A stretch of 64,000 nt of DNA from the NCBI RefSeq assembly GCF_905171765.1, contig NC_053391.1, positions 111,264,644 to 111,328,643 on the forward strand. Direction: 5' to 3'. A model generated the notes under the pieces. That model ran no database searches. It was not told where the DNA came from and worked only from the letters and a program-made list of their open reading frames with translations. Position 1 is the stretch's first letter; every line of letters starts with the position of its first letter. The position numbers and the translations under genes are program-made. Positions 1 to 11,019 of this stretch are shown one piece after another. Source of the stretch: Bufo bufo. Its lineage: Eukaryota > Chordata > Amphibia > Anura > Bufonidae.

Positions 1-189
1 AAAGTAGAGAAATTGAAATTTGCAAATTTGCTAATATTTCCCAATTTTTGGTAAATTTGGTATTTTTTAAATAAAAATGAAATATGTTGACTCAGTTTTA
101 CCACTGTCATAAAGTACAATATGTGACGAGAAAACAATCTCAGAATGGCCTGGATAAGTAAAAGCGTTTTTAAGTTATTCCCACATTTT

Positions 190-1930
190 GGCGGAAACAG
201 GTATATAGCACCGCTCAATCAATATTTGGTCGAAACAGGTATATGGCACCCCTCAATCAGTATTTTGTGAAAGCAGGTGTATTGCACCCCTCAATCAGTA
301 TTTGGTGGAAGAAGGTATATAGAAATAGCACACCTCAATCAGTATTTAGTGGAAGAAGGTATATGGCACCCCTCAATCAGTATTTGGCGGAAAAAGGTGT
401 ATTGCACCCCTCAATCAGTATTTGGTGGAAAAAGGTACATCGCAATAGCACCCCTCAATCAGTATTTAGTGGAAGAAGGTATATAGCACCCCTCAATCAG
501 TATTTGGCAGAAACAGGTATATAGCACCCGTCAATCAGCATTTGGCGGAAACAGGTGTATGGCACCCCTTAATCAGTATTTGGCGGAAACAGGTATATAG
601 CACCCCTCAATCAGTATTTGGTGGCAGAAGTTATATAGCAATATCACCCCTCAATCAGTATTTAGTGGAAGAAGGTATATAGCACCCCTCAATCAGTATA
701 TGGTGGAAACACTTATATAGCACCCCTCAATCAGTATTTGGTGGAAACAGGTGTATGTCACCCCTCAATCAGTATTTGGCGGATACAGGTATATAGCACC
801 CCTCAATCAGTATTTGGCGGAAACAGATATATGGCACCCCTCAATCAGTATTTTGTGGAAGCAGGTGTATCGCAACCCTCAATCAGTATTTGGTGGAAGA
901 AGGTATATAGAAATAGCACCCCTCAATCAGTATTTAGTGGAAGAAGGTATATGGCACCCCTCAATCAGTAATTGGCGGAAACAGGTGTATGTCACCCCTC
1001 AATCAGTATTTGGCGGATACAGGTATATAGCACCTCCCAATCAGTATTTGGCAGAAACAGGCATATGGCACCCCTCAATCAGTATGTTGTGGAAGCAGGT
1101 GTATTGCACCCCTCAATAAGTATTTGGTGGAAGAAGGTATATAGCAATAGCACCCCCCAATCGCTATTTAGAGGAAGAAGGTATATGGCACCCCTCAATC
1201 AGTATTTGGCAGAAAAAGGTATATTGCACCCCTCAATCAGTATTTGGTGGAAGAAGGTATATAGCAATAGCATCCCTCAATCAGTATTTAGTGGAAGAAG
1301 GTATATAGCACCCTTCAATCAGTATTTGGTGGAAACAGGTATATAGCACCCCTCATTCAGTATTTGGCTAAAAAAGGTGCATTGCACCCCTCAATCAGTA
1401 TTTAGTGGAAGAAGGTATATGGCACCCCTCAATCAGTATTTGGCGGAAACAGGTATATAGCACCCCTCAATCAGTATTTGGCACAAACAGGTGTATGGCA
1501 CCCCTCAATCAGTATTTGATGGAAACAGGTACATAGCACCCCTCAATCAGTATTTTGTGGAAGCAGGTGTATCGCAGCCCTCAATCAGTATTTGGTGGAA
1601 GAAGGTATATGGCACCCCTCAATCAGTATTTGGCAGAAACAGATATATAGCACCCCTCAATCAGTATTTGGCGGAAACAGGAATATGGCCCCCCTCAATT
1701 AGTATTTTGTGGAAGTAGGTGTATTGCACCCCTCAATCTGTATTTGGTGGAAAATGTTGTGTAGCACCCCTCAATCAGTATTTGGCAGAAACTGGTAAAT
1801 ACCATCCCTCAATCAGTATTTGGTGGAAACAGGTATATAGCACCCCTCAATCAGGATTTTGTGGAAGAAGGTATATCGCAGCCCTCAACTAGTTTTTCTG
1901 GGGCAACAGGTTTTTCACACCCGTTGCAAT
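190..1930. repeat. minisatellite array, 38/44-bp unit
   Basis: Tandem array of about 44 units whose core reads CACCCCTCAATCAGTATTTG followed by a variable GGCGGAAACAGGTATATAG part. The common unit is 38 bp; a longer form adds CAATAG after GTATATAG and is about 44 bp. The two forms are interspersed rather than blocked, giving a higher-order pattern. The array fades near 1860-1930 where units become divergent. Several overlapping open frames cross it, all encoding variants of NQYLVEEGIWHPSIS; because 38 is not a multiple of three the peptide changes frame every unit, so these are not genes. Confidence 0.95.
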
Positions 1931-1945
1931 TAGTTACTCAAATAG

Positions 1946-2110
1946 CATTTGTCCCTCCATCTAGCTGTGCAAGCCTTCTACAAGATCATTAATAAATATA
2001 TTACCCACAACAGATGTTAAACTTACCGGCCTACAGTTTACAAGCTCTGTTTTTGGACCCTTTTTGAATATTAGCACCACATTTGCTCCCTGTCAGTATA
2101 GAGTCCTTAA
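1946..2110 (-). pseudogene. CR1-like LINE reverse transcriptase fragment
   Basis: Read on the minus strand, the segment encodes a short stretch of non-LTR reverse transcriptase. It contains VVLIFKKG followed by NCRPVSLTSVVGNIF, matching the conserved N-terminal RT motif of CR1-type LINEs (NYRPISLTSVVGK). Only about 50 codons survive, with no palm catalytic motifs, so this is an isolated dead fragment just beyond the minisatellite. Assignment to CR1 rather than another LINE clade is from remembered motif similarity. Confidence 0.7.
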
Positions 2111-2590
2111 ATATCAGAAATAAGGGTCTAATATGTTGTGCTTATTTATGTCCCAGTATATCATTATTGCAGCTGGTGCTCTTTTTTTGAATGATACAAA
2201 GCCCCAAAGTACAGCAAAGCACAAATGAGTTAAATGACATCCTGCAGACAGCACTAGGTGGTGCTTACACACTTACTGCATACTGTTTATAGGTTGTTCT
2301 CAATACTAGAATACCATAGAAGAAATGCCTAAGTACCCCTTAGTGTCAGCTAAAAGCAACCTAAATTTTACTATTTGTCATTGTGGTTTTGGGATTTTGA
2401 ACTCTTTTTAAGAGCACTAAGGGGGCATTTAACAAATCTGATACAAAAGAAAAATTGCTCAGTTACCTATCGCAACCAATCAGATGCCATCTTTAATTTT
2501 TCAGAGCTCCTTTAGAACTAAGCCAGTTTTCCTTTACACCAGTTTTGATTAATCTCCCCCTAAGGCCTATTTCACAGTGATACGGAATAA
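2111..2590. other. non-coding, no recognisable gene
   Basis: About 480 bases of AT-rich sequence between the CR1 scrap and the next transposon. I see no supported coding region, RNA gene or clear terminal repeats. The stretch 2400-2570 (CTAAGGGGGCATTTAACAAA through TTAATCTCCCCCTAAGGCC) has weakly complementary ends and may be an old miniature element. Confidence 0.5.
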
Positions 2591-2860
2591 GGCCTCTTGC
2601 ACACAAATGTTTTTTTTTTCCATTTACGTTCCGTTTTTTGCGTTCCGTATACGGAACCATTCATTTCAATGGGTCTGCAAAAAAAAACTAATGTACTCCG
2701 TATGCATTCCGTTTCCATATTTCCGTTTTTCCTTTCCGTTCAAAGATACAACATGTCCTATTATTGTCCTCATAAAGGACAAGGATAGTACTGTTCTATC
2801 ACGGACGTCATGCGTATTTTTTGTGGATCTGTTTTTTGCGGACCGAAAAATACTGAATAA

Positions 2861-5126
2861 GGCTTATTGCACACGACAGTATATTTTCACGGTCCGCAAA
2901 ACGGGGTCCCGTTTTTCCGTGATCCGTGACCGTTTTTTCGTCCGTGGGTCTTCCTTGATTTTTGGAGGATCCTCGGACATGAAAAAAAAGTCGTTTTGGT
3001 GTCCGCCTGGCCGTGCGGAGCCAAACGGATCCGTCCTGAATTACAATGCAAGTCAATGGGGACGGATCCGTTTGACGTTGACACAATATGGTGCCATTTC
3101 AAACGTATCCGTCCCCCATTGACTTTCAATGTAAAGTCTGGAGTCCCTTTTATACCATCGGATCGGAGTTTTCTCCAATCCGATGGTATATTTTAACTTG
3201 AAGCGTCCCCATCACCATGGGAACGCCTCTATGTTAGAATATACTGTCGGATATGAGTTAGATCGTGAAACCTCATTTCCGACAGTATATTCTAACACAG
3301 AGGCGTTCCCATGGTGATGGGGACGCTTCTAGTTAGAATATACTACAAACTGTGTACATGTCTGCCCCCTGCTGCCTAGCAGTATCCGATCTCTTACAGG
3401 GGGCCGTGATCAGCACAATTAACCCCTCAGGTGCCGCACCTGAAGGGGTTAATTGTACTATCATATCCCCCTGTAAGAGATCAGGGCTGCCAGGCAGCAG
3501 GGGGCAGACCCCCCCCCCTCCCCAGTTTGAATATCATTGGTGGCCAGTGCGGCCCCCCCCTTCCTCCCTCTATTGTAATAATTCGTTGGTGGCACAGTGT
3601 GCGCCCCCCCCCCCCTTCCTCCCTCTATTGTAATAAATCGTTGGTGGCACAGTGTGCGCCCCCCCCCCCCCCTTCCTCCCTCTATTGTAATAAATCGTTG
3701 GTGGCACAGTGTGCGCCCCCCCTCCCCCTTCCTCCCTCTATTGTAATAAATCGTTGGTGGCACAGTGTGCGCCCCCCATCGGCCCCCCCTCCCTCTATAG
3801 CATTAACAACATTGGTGGCCAGTGTGCAGCCTCCCATCCCCCCCCCCCCCCCTCCCGATCATTGGTGGCAGCGGGTTACTAGCAATAGTACAATAGTAAA
3901 AGATTCATACTTACCTGGGAGCTGCGATTTTCGTGTCCGGCCGGGAGCTCCTCCTACTGGTAAGTGACAGTTCATTTAGCAATGCGCCGCACAGACCCTG
4001 TCACTTACCAGTAGGTGGAGCTCCCGGCCGGACACGAACATCGCAGCAGCAGCCAGGAGCAGGTAAGTATGAATCTTCTACTATTGTACTATTGCTAAGT
4101 AACCATGGCAACCAGGACTGTAGTAGCGTTCTGGTTGCCATGGTTACCGATCGGAGCCCCAGCGATTAAACTGGGACTCCGATCGGAACTCCGCTGCCAC
4201 CAATGATGGGGGGGGGGGGGGGAGATGGGAGGCCGCACACTGGCTAACAATGTTGTTAATGCTATAGAGGGAGGGGGGGCCGATGGAGGGCGCACACTGT
4301 GCCACCAACGAATTATTACAATAGAGGGAGGGAGGGGGGGGGGCGCACACTGTGCCACCAACGAATTATTACAATAGAGGGAGGGAGGGGGGGGGGCGCA
4401 CACTGTGCCACCAACGAATAATTACAATAGAGGGAGGGGGGGGCCGCACTGGCCACCAACCTATTATTACAATAGGGGGGGGGGGGTCGCACTGGCCACC
4501 AATGATATTCAAACTGGGGAGGGGGGGAGGGTCTGCCCCCTGCTGCCTGGCAGCCCTGATCTCTTACAGGGGGATATGATAGTACAATTAACCCATTCAG
4601 GTGCCGCACCTGAAGGGGTTAATTGTGCTGATCACGGCCCCCTGTAAGAGATCGGGTGCTGCCAGGCAGCAGGGGGCAGTCTTGTACACAGTTTGTAGTG
4701 TATTCTAACTAGAAGCGTCCCCATCACCATGGGAACGCTTCTGTGTTAGAATATACTGTCGGTTCTGAGTTTTCACGAAGTGAAAACTCAGCTATGAAAA
4801 AGCTTTTATGCAGACGGATCTTCGGATCCGTCTGTATAAAAAGTAACCTACGGCCACGGATCACGGACATGGATGCCAATCTTGTGTGCATCCGTGTTCT
4901 TTCACGGACCCATTGACTTGAATGGGTCCGTGAACCGTTGGCCGTGAAAAAAATAGGACAGGTCATATTTTTTTCACGGCCACGAAACACGGATCTCGGA
5001 TGCGGCTGCAAAACGGTGCATTTTCCGTTTTTTCCACGGACCCATTGAAAGTCATGGGGTCCGCGAAAAAAAAAGGAAAATGGCACAACGGCCACGGGTG
5101 CACACAACGGTCGTGTGAAAGAGGCC
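2861..5126. mobile_element. Harbinger-type non-autonomous element (inner copy)
   Basis: Left end GGCTTATTGCACACGAC and right end GTCGTGTGAAAGAGGCC are imperfect inverted repeats, flanked on both sides by TAA, the 3-bp TWA duplication expected for PIF/Harbinger elements. The body consists of C/G-rich inverted segments with scattered GGATCCGT motifs and the large palindrome 3278-4763. There is no protein-coding capacity; the proline/arginine-rich open frames here are products of poly-C runs and tandem repeats. Confidence 0.65.
3278..4763. repeat. 1.5-kb near-palindrome with internal tandem repeats
   Basis: Left arm about 3278-3969 and right arm about 3998-4763 are inverted copies around a centre near 3963-4003 (GTGACAG ... 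CTGTCAC). Both arms carry, in mirror order, GTATATTCTAAC, CCATCACCATGGGAACG, TCTGCCCCCTGCTGCC, GGTGCCGCACCTGAAGGGG, a small tandem array (unit near 58 bp, CCTCCCTCTATTGTAATAA plus GTTGGTGGCACAGTGTGCG plus a C run), and the CTCCCGGCCGGACACGA core. The numbers of tandem units and the C-run lengths differ between arms. Confidence 0.85.
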
Positions 5127-5154
5127 TAAGCCATACGGTCGTGTGCAAGAGGCC

Positions 5155-6548
5155 GAAGCCAGGATCTGTTCAGAGGAAAACTGATGGCTTTTCATGCAAG
5201 TTTAATCAGTTTTGTCTGTGATAGCATTCAGTGTATCAGTTTTTTATGCGTGGACGCAATTAGTTTTTGATGCATTTTTCACACACTTGAATAAAACCTG
5301 AAGAATGAGGCCTCTTTCACACAAGCAAGTTTTTCCTCTGGATGCAATGCAGGCTACAAACTGATAGCATCCGGACTGAATCCTTACCCATTCATTTCAA
5401 TGCGTCTGTGTGCATGAGCATTGCTATCATTGATCATCCCTGCGTTCAGGAAAAAACGCTTTCACGCAGCTCTGGCTCCATAGAAGTAAATCAGGCTTGC
5501 ATGAAAAATGGAAGGCATCCGGATGCAATGCATTTTTCACTGATGGTTGCTGGAGATGTAGATTGTTATTCTTCAGTTTTCCTTCACGTGCGCGAAAAAC
5601 GGATTCAAAACTGATTGCACCCCCGCAGAAAAAACACTGAACACAATTGCAGACAAAGCTGATTCAACTTGTGTCCAAAACCGACAGTTTTCCTTCAAGG
5701 TGCGGATTGATTTGGAGCTGGCAGCATTCCAGTTGCTACATAGACACCATGTATCAGTATAGTGTGTGTGTTATAGATGATGCTTTGTCTGCTATAGAGC
5801 TTCAATTAGCACTGTTGCATGTTACTTTATACACAGTGATGAATTTTTACTACCTTTATATGAATTGATAGTATTGATGTCTGATTTTTACTGCACATTG
5901 CACTTTATTGCTGTTTCGCCCCATATTTCCTAGCTGACATAGCTCGGCTGTTCACTATTTATTAACGTACTTTATCATCAACAATTACCCTTTATGAACA
6001 TGGGGAATTTATCAAGACTGCCATTTCCTACTCTACGCGTTTTTGACCTAGTTTGCGCTGGAGTTATAGGCACCTAATTTATTAAAAAATGCAGGCCTCG
6101 AAATAAAATAGGCGCATCTCCGGCCTTCTGTTTGCTGACATAGATTTGAGCTATAATTTCTGGTGTAAATTATAATACATTTTTCAGGCCCCTTTCCGCT
6201 CAGTTCTGTGTGCTATGTGCCCACTTTTTGAAAATGTGGTGTAAACCCCCATAAATAGCATTTATTTATTTTTTCCGCAAATTTTGACAATTGTGCAAAG
6301 ATTTGGCAACAGAGTGAAGCTACTTTTTTGATACATGAGGTTTCAAAATGTTTATGCCTAGCTGCTTTTATATTTATTGAATTGTTATTTCTATTTTGTC
6401 ATTTATGTCACAGTAATGCTGTCTTTCCATGTGTGACTAATTGGCAGTATAGGCTCTTTTTGATGGGAGGTGTGATTTATGGAGTCTATCTTGGATATGA
6501 AATGAATCAGCACAAAATGCTGGAACTAAAAGATGGACATCTGCTTAA
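5155..6548. other. non-coding; diverged miniature-element sequence
   Basis: No gene is supported. 5295-5700 starts GAGGCCTCTTTCACACAAGC and contains repeated GGATGCAATGCA / GCATCCGGA words, the style of the Harbinger-type miniature elements elsewhere in the window, but I could not define both ends. 5700-6548 is AT-rich single-copy-looking sequence. Confidence 0.5.
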
Positions 6549-6969
6549 AATAGTTGTGTAGTGATATATTGATGACCTATCCTCAGATTAGGTCATCAAT
6601 AGCCGATCGGTGGAGGTTTGACACCTGACACCCCTGACGATCAGCTGTTTAAAGAGTAGGCGACACTCCATGCGAGCACAGCTTCCTCTTCCATACACTA
6701 CGTGTTGTCTTCAGTGGAGAGGTAGCGTAGAGTAATTAAAAGTACTGGCTCCATTCAAGTGAATGGACTTAAATACTCATCATTACACTACACTTCTGAG
6801 ATGGCACGTAGTGTAATGAACAGGAAGAATAAATACAGCCTCGCATAAAGTGCCGCCTCCTCTTCAAGAAACTGATCAGCGGGCGTCCTAGGTGTTGGAT
6901 TATTGACGATCAGATATAGATGACCTAACCTGACAATAGGTCATTAATATAAATCATTGCACAACCCCT
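6549..6969. mobile_element. TTAA-flanked miniature inverted-repeat element
   Basis: Flanked by TTAA at 6545-6548 and 6970-6973. The left end (AATAGTTGTGTAGTGATATA then TTGATGACCTATCCTCAG) is the imperfect reverse complement of the right end, which closes with AATGACCTATTGTCAGG in inverse and CACAACCCCT. TTAA target use is typical of piggyBac and Kolobok superfamilies. No coding sequence; mobilisation would need an enzyme from elsewhere. Confidence 0.7.
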
Positions 6970-8584
6970 TTAAGGGTCCGTGCACACACAAATGTTGTGG
7001 GCATCTACATTTTTTGCTATGTTTTTGTGTCTTATTTTGGCCAGTTGTTTGCAAACAGTGTACTAATGTTCCATGGACTTTTTAGCTTATTCAGATACCG
7101 ATGACATTTTTGCAAAAAAATAAGCATTTTGTGGAGAAATGAGGCGGGATCAGGCTGGAGCACCATGGCCCAACTCATTTAACAACGTGTCCTTCAGAAA
7201 ACTGGCACACACTACACCAGTAATCGACTCCAGTTCCTGGCTGGAGTTTATTTCAGTTCTAATACAGGGGCAGTAGAAAGTGCGACAAAATTATTAGAGA
7301 CGTCGGTCTCTTAATAAGTTGGTGAGAACTTCTGCCAGCAGAGTTTTTATTGAGACTGGGAATTGAAATGCCGTTCTTTAGTAAATGATCTCCAAGGTTT
7401 CTGACCACAAGTGATTTCTTCCTGGCGTTTTTCCCCTGTAAAGAAGATGATGTGAAAGGCCTGAAAAAATGCCAAGATCTACAGCATGCAAAATTTTTGA
7501 AGGAAGGTAGAAAGACAAAAAAAAACTAATAAACAAAAACCGCCAGAGGCAAAAAAAAATTATTGTGTGTTCTGTTTCCTTATTCCCATACATTGACAGC
7601 TAACATCTGGATTTGTATTTTTTCTGCAAAAAGATGCACCAAAAACACAGGTGCAAAATCACGTTTTTTATGGCATTTTTGAGGGCTTTTGCTGTTTTTG
7701 GTGTAGTCTTTTTGCTGGTGTTTCTCGACAAAAAGAATACAAATTCCACATGTTGAATGGAAATCTATGTAAACCATTAAATAAACCATTTAATAAATTC
7801 TTTTTTGCGTTAATAGTGTTTTTTTCATATTGCCATAACAAGTATATACACACATACATAGACTCACTTACATATTTTGCTGCTCCAGTTCAGTAGAAGT
7901 TTCTTTAATACAATGCCATAATTTTGAGCATTTTTGACCTTGACCTTCATGGCTTTCTTATTACCCTCAGTTATATCAAAAGCTGTAACTAACCTGACAA
8001 GTATAGATTTACAGATGACAGCTGTAATACCACATGGGTTTATCTCAACATGCATCACTGGTTTGAATGCTGGTCTGAGATTTAACCCTCTAAACTGATA
8101 AAAATTGTGATGTACTGATTTGACTGATTCACTTAAAAATAAGAATTTTATTTTTTGTGCATCAAGTGAAGACAAAATTTATAAATGGCATTGAGATTGC
8201 AAATGTACCCTACCTCTAATTAAAAAAAGAAAAAAAGATAAGGCTGGGTTCAGATCACCATTTATTTTTCAGATCTGTCAGAAGAACAGAAAAATAAAGA
8301 AAAAACATATCTTGTATTTTAAGCATCCGTTATGCTCATGTATGTACATTTGGCATATGTTTTGGCCATTTCCGTCTGAGATCTATAATTTTAGCCAGGA
8401 AAAAAATCCATTGTCCTTGTCTATGCTGTTTGTTTAGGTGGACGGCCATATCTCAGTAGGTTTGCAATTGTGCCATACCCCTTCCATTTTTGGATTTGTA
8501 TTGAACAGTGCTCTGTGAGCTGTTCAGAGATTACACCTCTCTACAATTTTATCCTTGACCTTTCCTTGGTTTTTATGATGCTGT
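6970..8584. other. non-coding AT-rich stretch
   Basis: I see no supported gene. 7500-7800 has mirrored CAAAAAGATGCACCAAAAAC / GTTTTTGGTGTAGTCTTTTT segments that suggest a degraded miniature inverted-repeat element. 8240-8460 (GGCTGGGTTCAGATCACC onward) resembles the end of another repeat but has no partner that I can find. Open frames here are short and T/A-biased. Confidence 0.45.
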
Positions 8585-9159
8585 TTGATCACTAGAGATG
8601 TCGCGAACATAAAATTTTCCGTTTGCGAACGGCGAACGCGAATTTCTGCAAATGTTCGTGAACGGGCAAACCGGGCGAACCGCCATAGACTTCAATAGAC
8701 AGGCGAATTTTAAAACCCACAGGGACTCTTTCTAGCCACAGTAGTGATGGAAAAGTTGTTTCAACGGGACTAACACCTGGACTGTGGCATGCCGGAGGAG
8801 GATCCATGGCAAAACTCCCATGGAAAATTACATAGTTGACGCAGAGTTGGGTTTTAATCCATAAAGGGCATAAATCACCTAACAATCCAAAAAATTTTTG
8901 AACAACGTGGTTTAAAACATCCAGTGTGTGTATACGATCAGGTATGATGTTGTATCGATTAGGTAGTGTAAGGGTTACGCCCGCTTCACAGACATTAACA
9001 GACCAAACTCCCCTATTAATGCACTGCAAACAACCGCAAACAGTCCATTTGCCCAACCGCAAACTCCCCATTTGTACAAGGTTGGATACCAAGCTAGCCA
9101 TGTCCCATTGATGTAATTGAAGGTTTCTTCCTCCACCCAGCCACATACAACACCAAGGG

Positions 9160-9810
9160 TCCCCGAAAGGTGAATTGAATAGATTTTTCGAACGGGGAGA
9201 TGGTTAAAAAAAACGCTGTCTCCCTCCCCTTTGTTTGAATCCACAGTCACTGCGTCTGCGCCGTGTAATTTACTCTCACACCCGATATGAGTGGTATTTT
9301 CTGTAGTTCTTTCTTTTTATCAGTTTAATCCCTGTTACGTCCCCAATCTGGGGTCCATTTATTAAATTGATTTTTCAAACGGGGAGATGGTTAAAAAAAC
9401 GCTGGCTCCCTCCCCTTTGTTTGAATCCACGCCACGGTCACTGCGTCTGGCCGTGCAATTTACTCTCACACCCGATATGAGTGGTATTTTCTGTAGTACT
9501 ATTCTCATCAGTTTAATCCCTGTTACGTCCCATATCAGGGATTGCCTTTTGTGAAAAAAAAAAATTTGGCCGGGTACCTTCGACTGCCTTCACAGTGACA
9601 GACCAAACTCTGATACACCAAAATGAATTGATTTTAGGAACCGGGAGATGGAAAAAGCAGCTTGGTCGGTCCTCTTACTCCCAAGTTAGGGCACTGCGCG
9701 TGCACGGAGCAATGTGCTGTGACACCCTAAATGAGTGGTGTCTTAACTAGTACTATTCCTATCAGTTTAATCCCTGTTACGTCCCCTATCCGGGGACGTG
9801 TGTAGAATTG
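9160..9810. repeat. tandem repeats in hAT 3' region
   Basis: Three imperfect units of about 195-240 bp, recognised by the successive words GGGGAGATGG, CTCCCTCCCCTTTGTTTGAA, GATATGAGTGGTATTTTCTG and CAGTTTAATCCCTGTTACGT. The third unit, from about 9630, is more diverged. They lie downstream of the transposase on the minus strand. Confidence 0.7.
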
Positions 9811-10026
9811 ATTAACCATTGTCGAATTAACAAACCATTACAACATCCTCCAATAATTTAGTTCTGAGCTTTGTACCTGCTTTGTATTGAAATTGATGGG
9901 GATTTTTTAAATTGTCTGCATTATTTCTAATAAACTTTTATGAGACTTTATTATTATTTTTTTATTTTATGTATTAAAAACCCACACAACTTAAAAAAAA
10001 AAAAAAAAAAATTATGTTTTTTCTAT

Positions 10027-10579
10027 TGTAAGGGATCGCCTCTTATTTGGGGGTCATTCTCACAGATACGACTTTAGGACACCAGGTTTCAGGTCCAAAC
10101 CGTGCATTTATTGTGCACACTCCAACCAATACAGGTTATCATGAAGTCGCAGCTTCACCTAACACATGTGACATCCACATAAAATAATAAACACTTGCCC
10201 AGCTAGGCTCTAACTAACACAGAGTTTCCTGACTCACCTAAGTCCTTGTTCACACCCTGTGAACACAAGCGGCTTTCTCAGCCAATGTCCCACAGCCTCC
10301 TGGCTGTACAGAGCACAGTACGCCCACTGCCTCCAGTCCAGTGTCTCAGCACACATGGGGAATAGTGGTCTCTCAGCCCTCCTGGCTTGGACCACACAGA
10401 CAGAGCCTCCAGGCCTCTGTCCACAGGTAACACACTACCCCCTCTCTGACACTCTGGGAGGTGCCTTATGCCAGGCTGATTACCTCCAGCTTCTCTCACC
10501 TGTGGTGGAACAGGGGTGTGGACCACACTATCCACCCCTTCCTTGCCTCTAACCTGAGTGAGACTGTCACTGTCTCACA
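10027..10579. mobile_element. solo LTR of a Ty3/Gypsy-like retrotransposon
   Basis: 553-bp sequence beginning TGTAAGGG and ending GTCTCACA (TG...CA) with CTAT directly repeated on both sides (10023-10026 and 10580-10583). It contains GCCCAGCTAGGCTCTAACTA, close to CCAGGCTCTAACTAAACAAT in the Gypsy LTRs at 41663 and 47742, so it probably derives from a related family. No internal region remains, as expected after LTR-LTR recombination. Confidence 0.6.
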
Positions 10580-11019
10580 CTATGAAAAATTATCCAGCCG
10601 ATCGCTTTTGGTCTGATCATAATGAAGCAACTGCCTTATCATCTGGGGTGTGGCAACATTGCCAACACACTCATAGAGGTGATGATCGCTTCATTGTGAT
10701 ACGCAAGCCCCTTCACCACAACAAGGTAACGATCACGAAGGGGAATTGACACTTGTATGTGCCTTTTTTGTTTTGTTTTGTTTTTGCAGCCACAGTGCAG
10801 CACCAGAGGCCAGAAAAATTAGGCATGTACACATGCCTGAAAAATAATGGTATTGTTGCAGCCACTGTTGTAGCAGCGGCCGGAAAAATTGATGTTTTCA
10901 AGGCAGAAAGGTGACTAAAACATTGTGGCTTTAACCCTAGTTGGTGGCGGAGAATTCACGAAAGTCATCCGGTATGCAGACATTAAATTCAGCAGCGTGG
11001 GGACCATTTTGAGGCCAAG

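Larger units (their letters stand above)
2591..5154. mobile_element. Harbinger-type non-autonomous element (outer copy)
   Basis: Begins GGCCTCTTGCACACA after TAA and ends TGTGCAAGAGGCC before GAA, giving matching terminal inverted repeats of about 13 bp and an imperfect 3-bp target duplication. It contains no transposase. Most of its length is a second element of the same type nested at 2861-5126. The termini belong to the same family as 15695-16461, 28790-36639, 38990-39316 and 40145-40610. Confidence 0.6.

Noticed and set aside
243..1718. Several overlapping open frames of 69-124 codons encoding NQYLVEEGIWHPSIS-like repeats
   Set aside because: They are the minisatellite read in different frames; the 38-bp unit shifts frame each copy and all three frames give similar peptides.
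190..1930. CRISPR-like repeat/spacer appearance of the array
   Set aside because: No unique spacers; units abut directly, and the sequence is from a eukaryotic repeat landscape.
3352..4609. Proline/arginine-rich open frames on both strands
   Set aside because: Produced by C/G runs and tandem units in the palindrome; no domain, and mirrored frames exist on the other strand.
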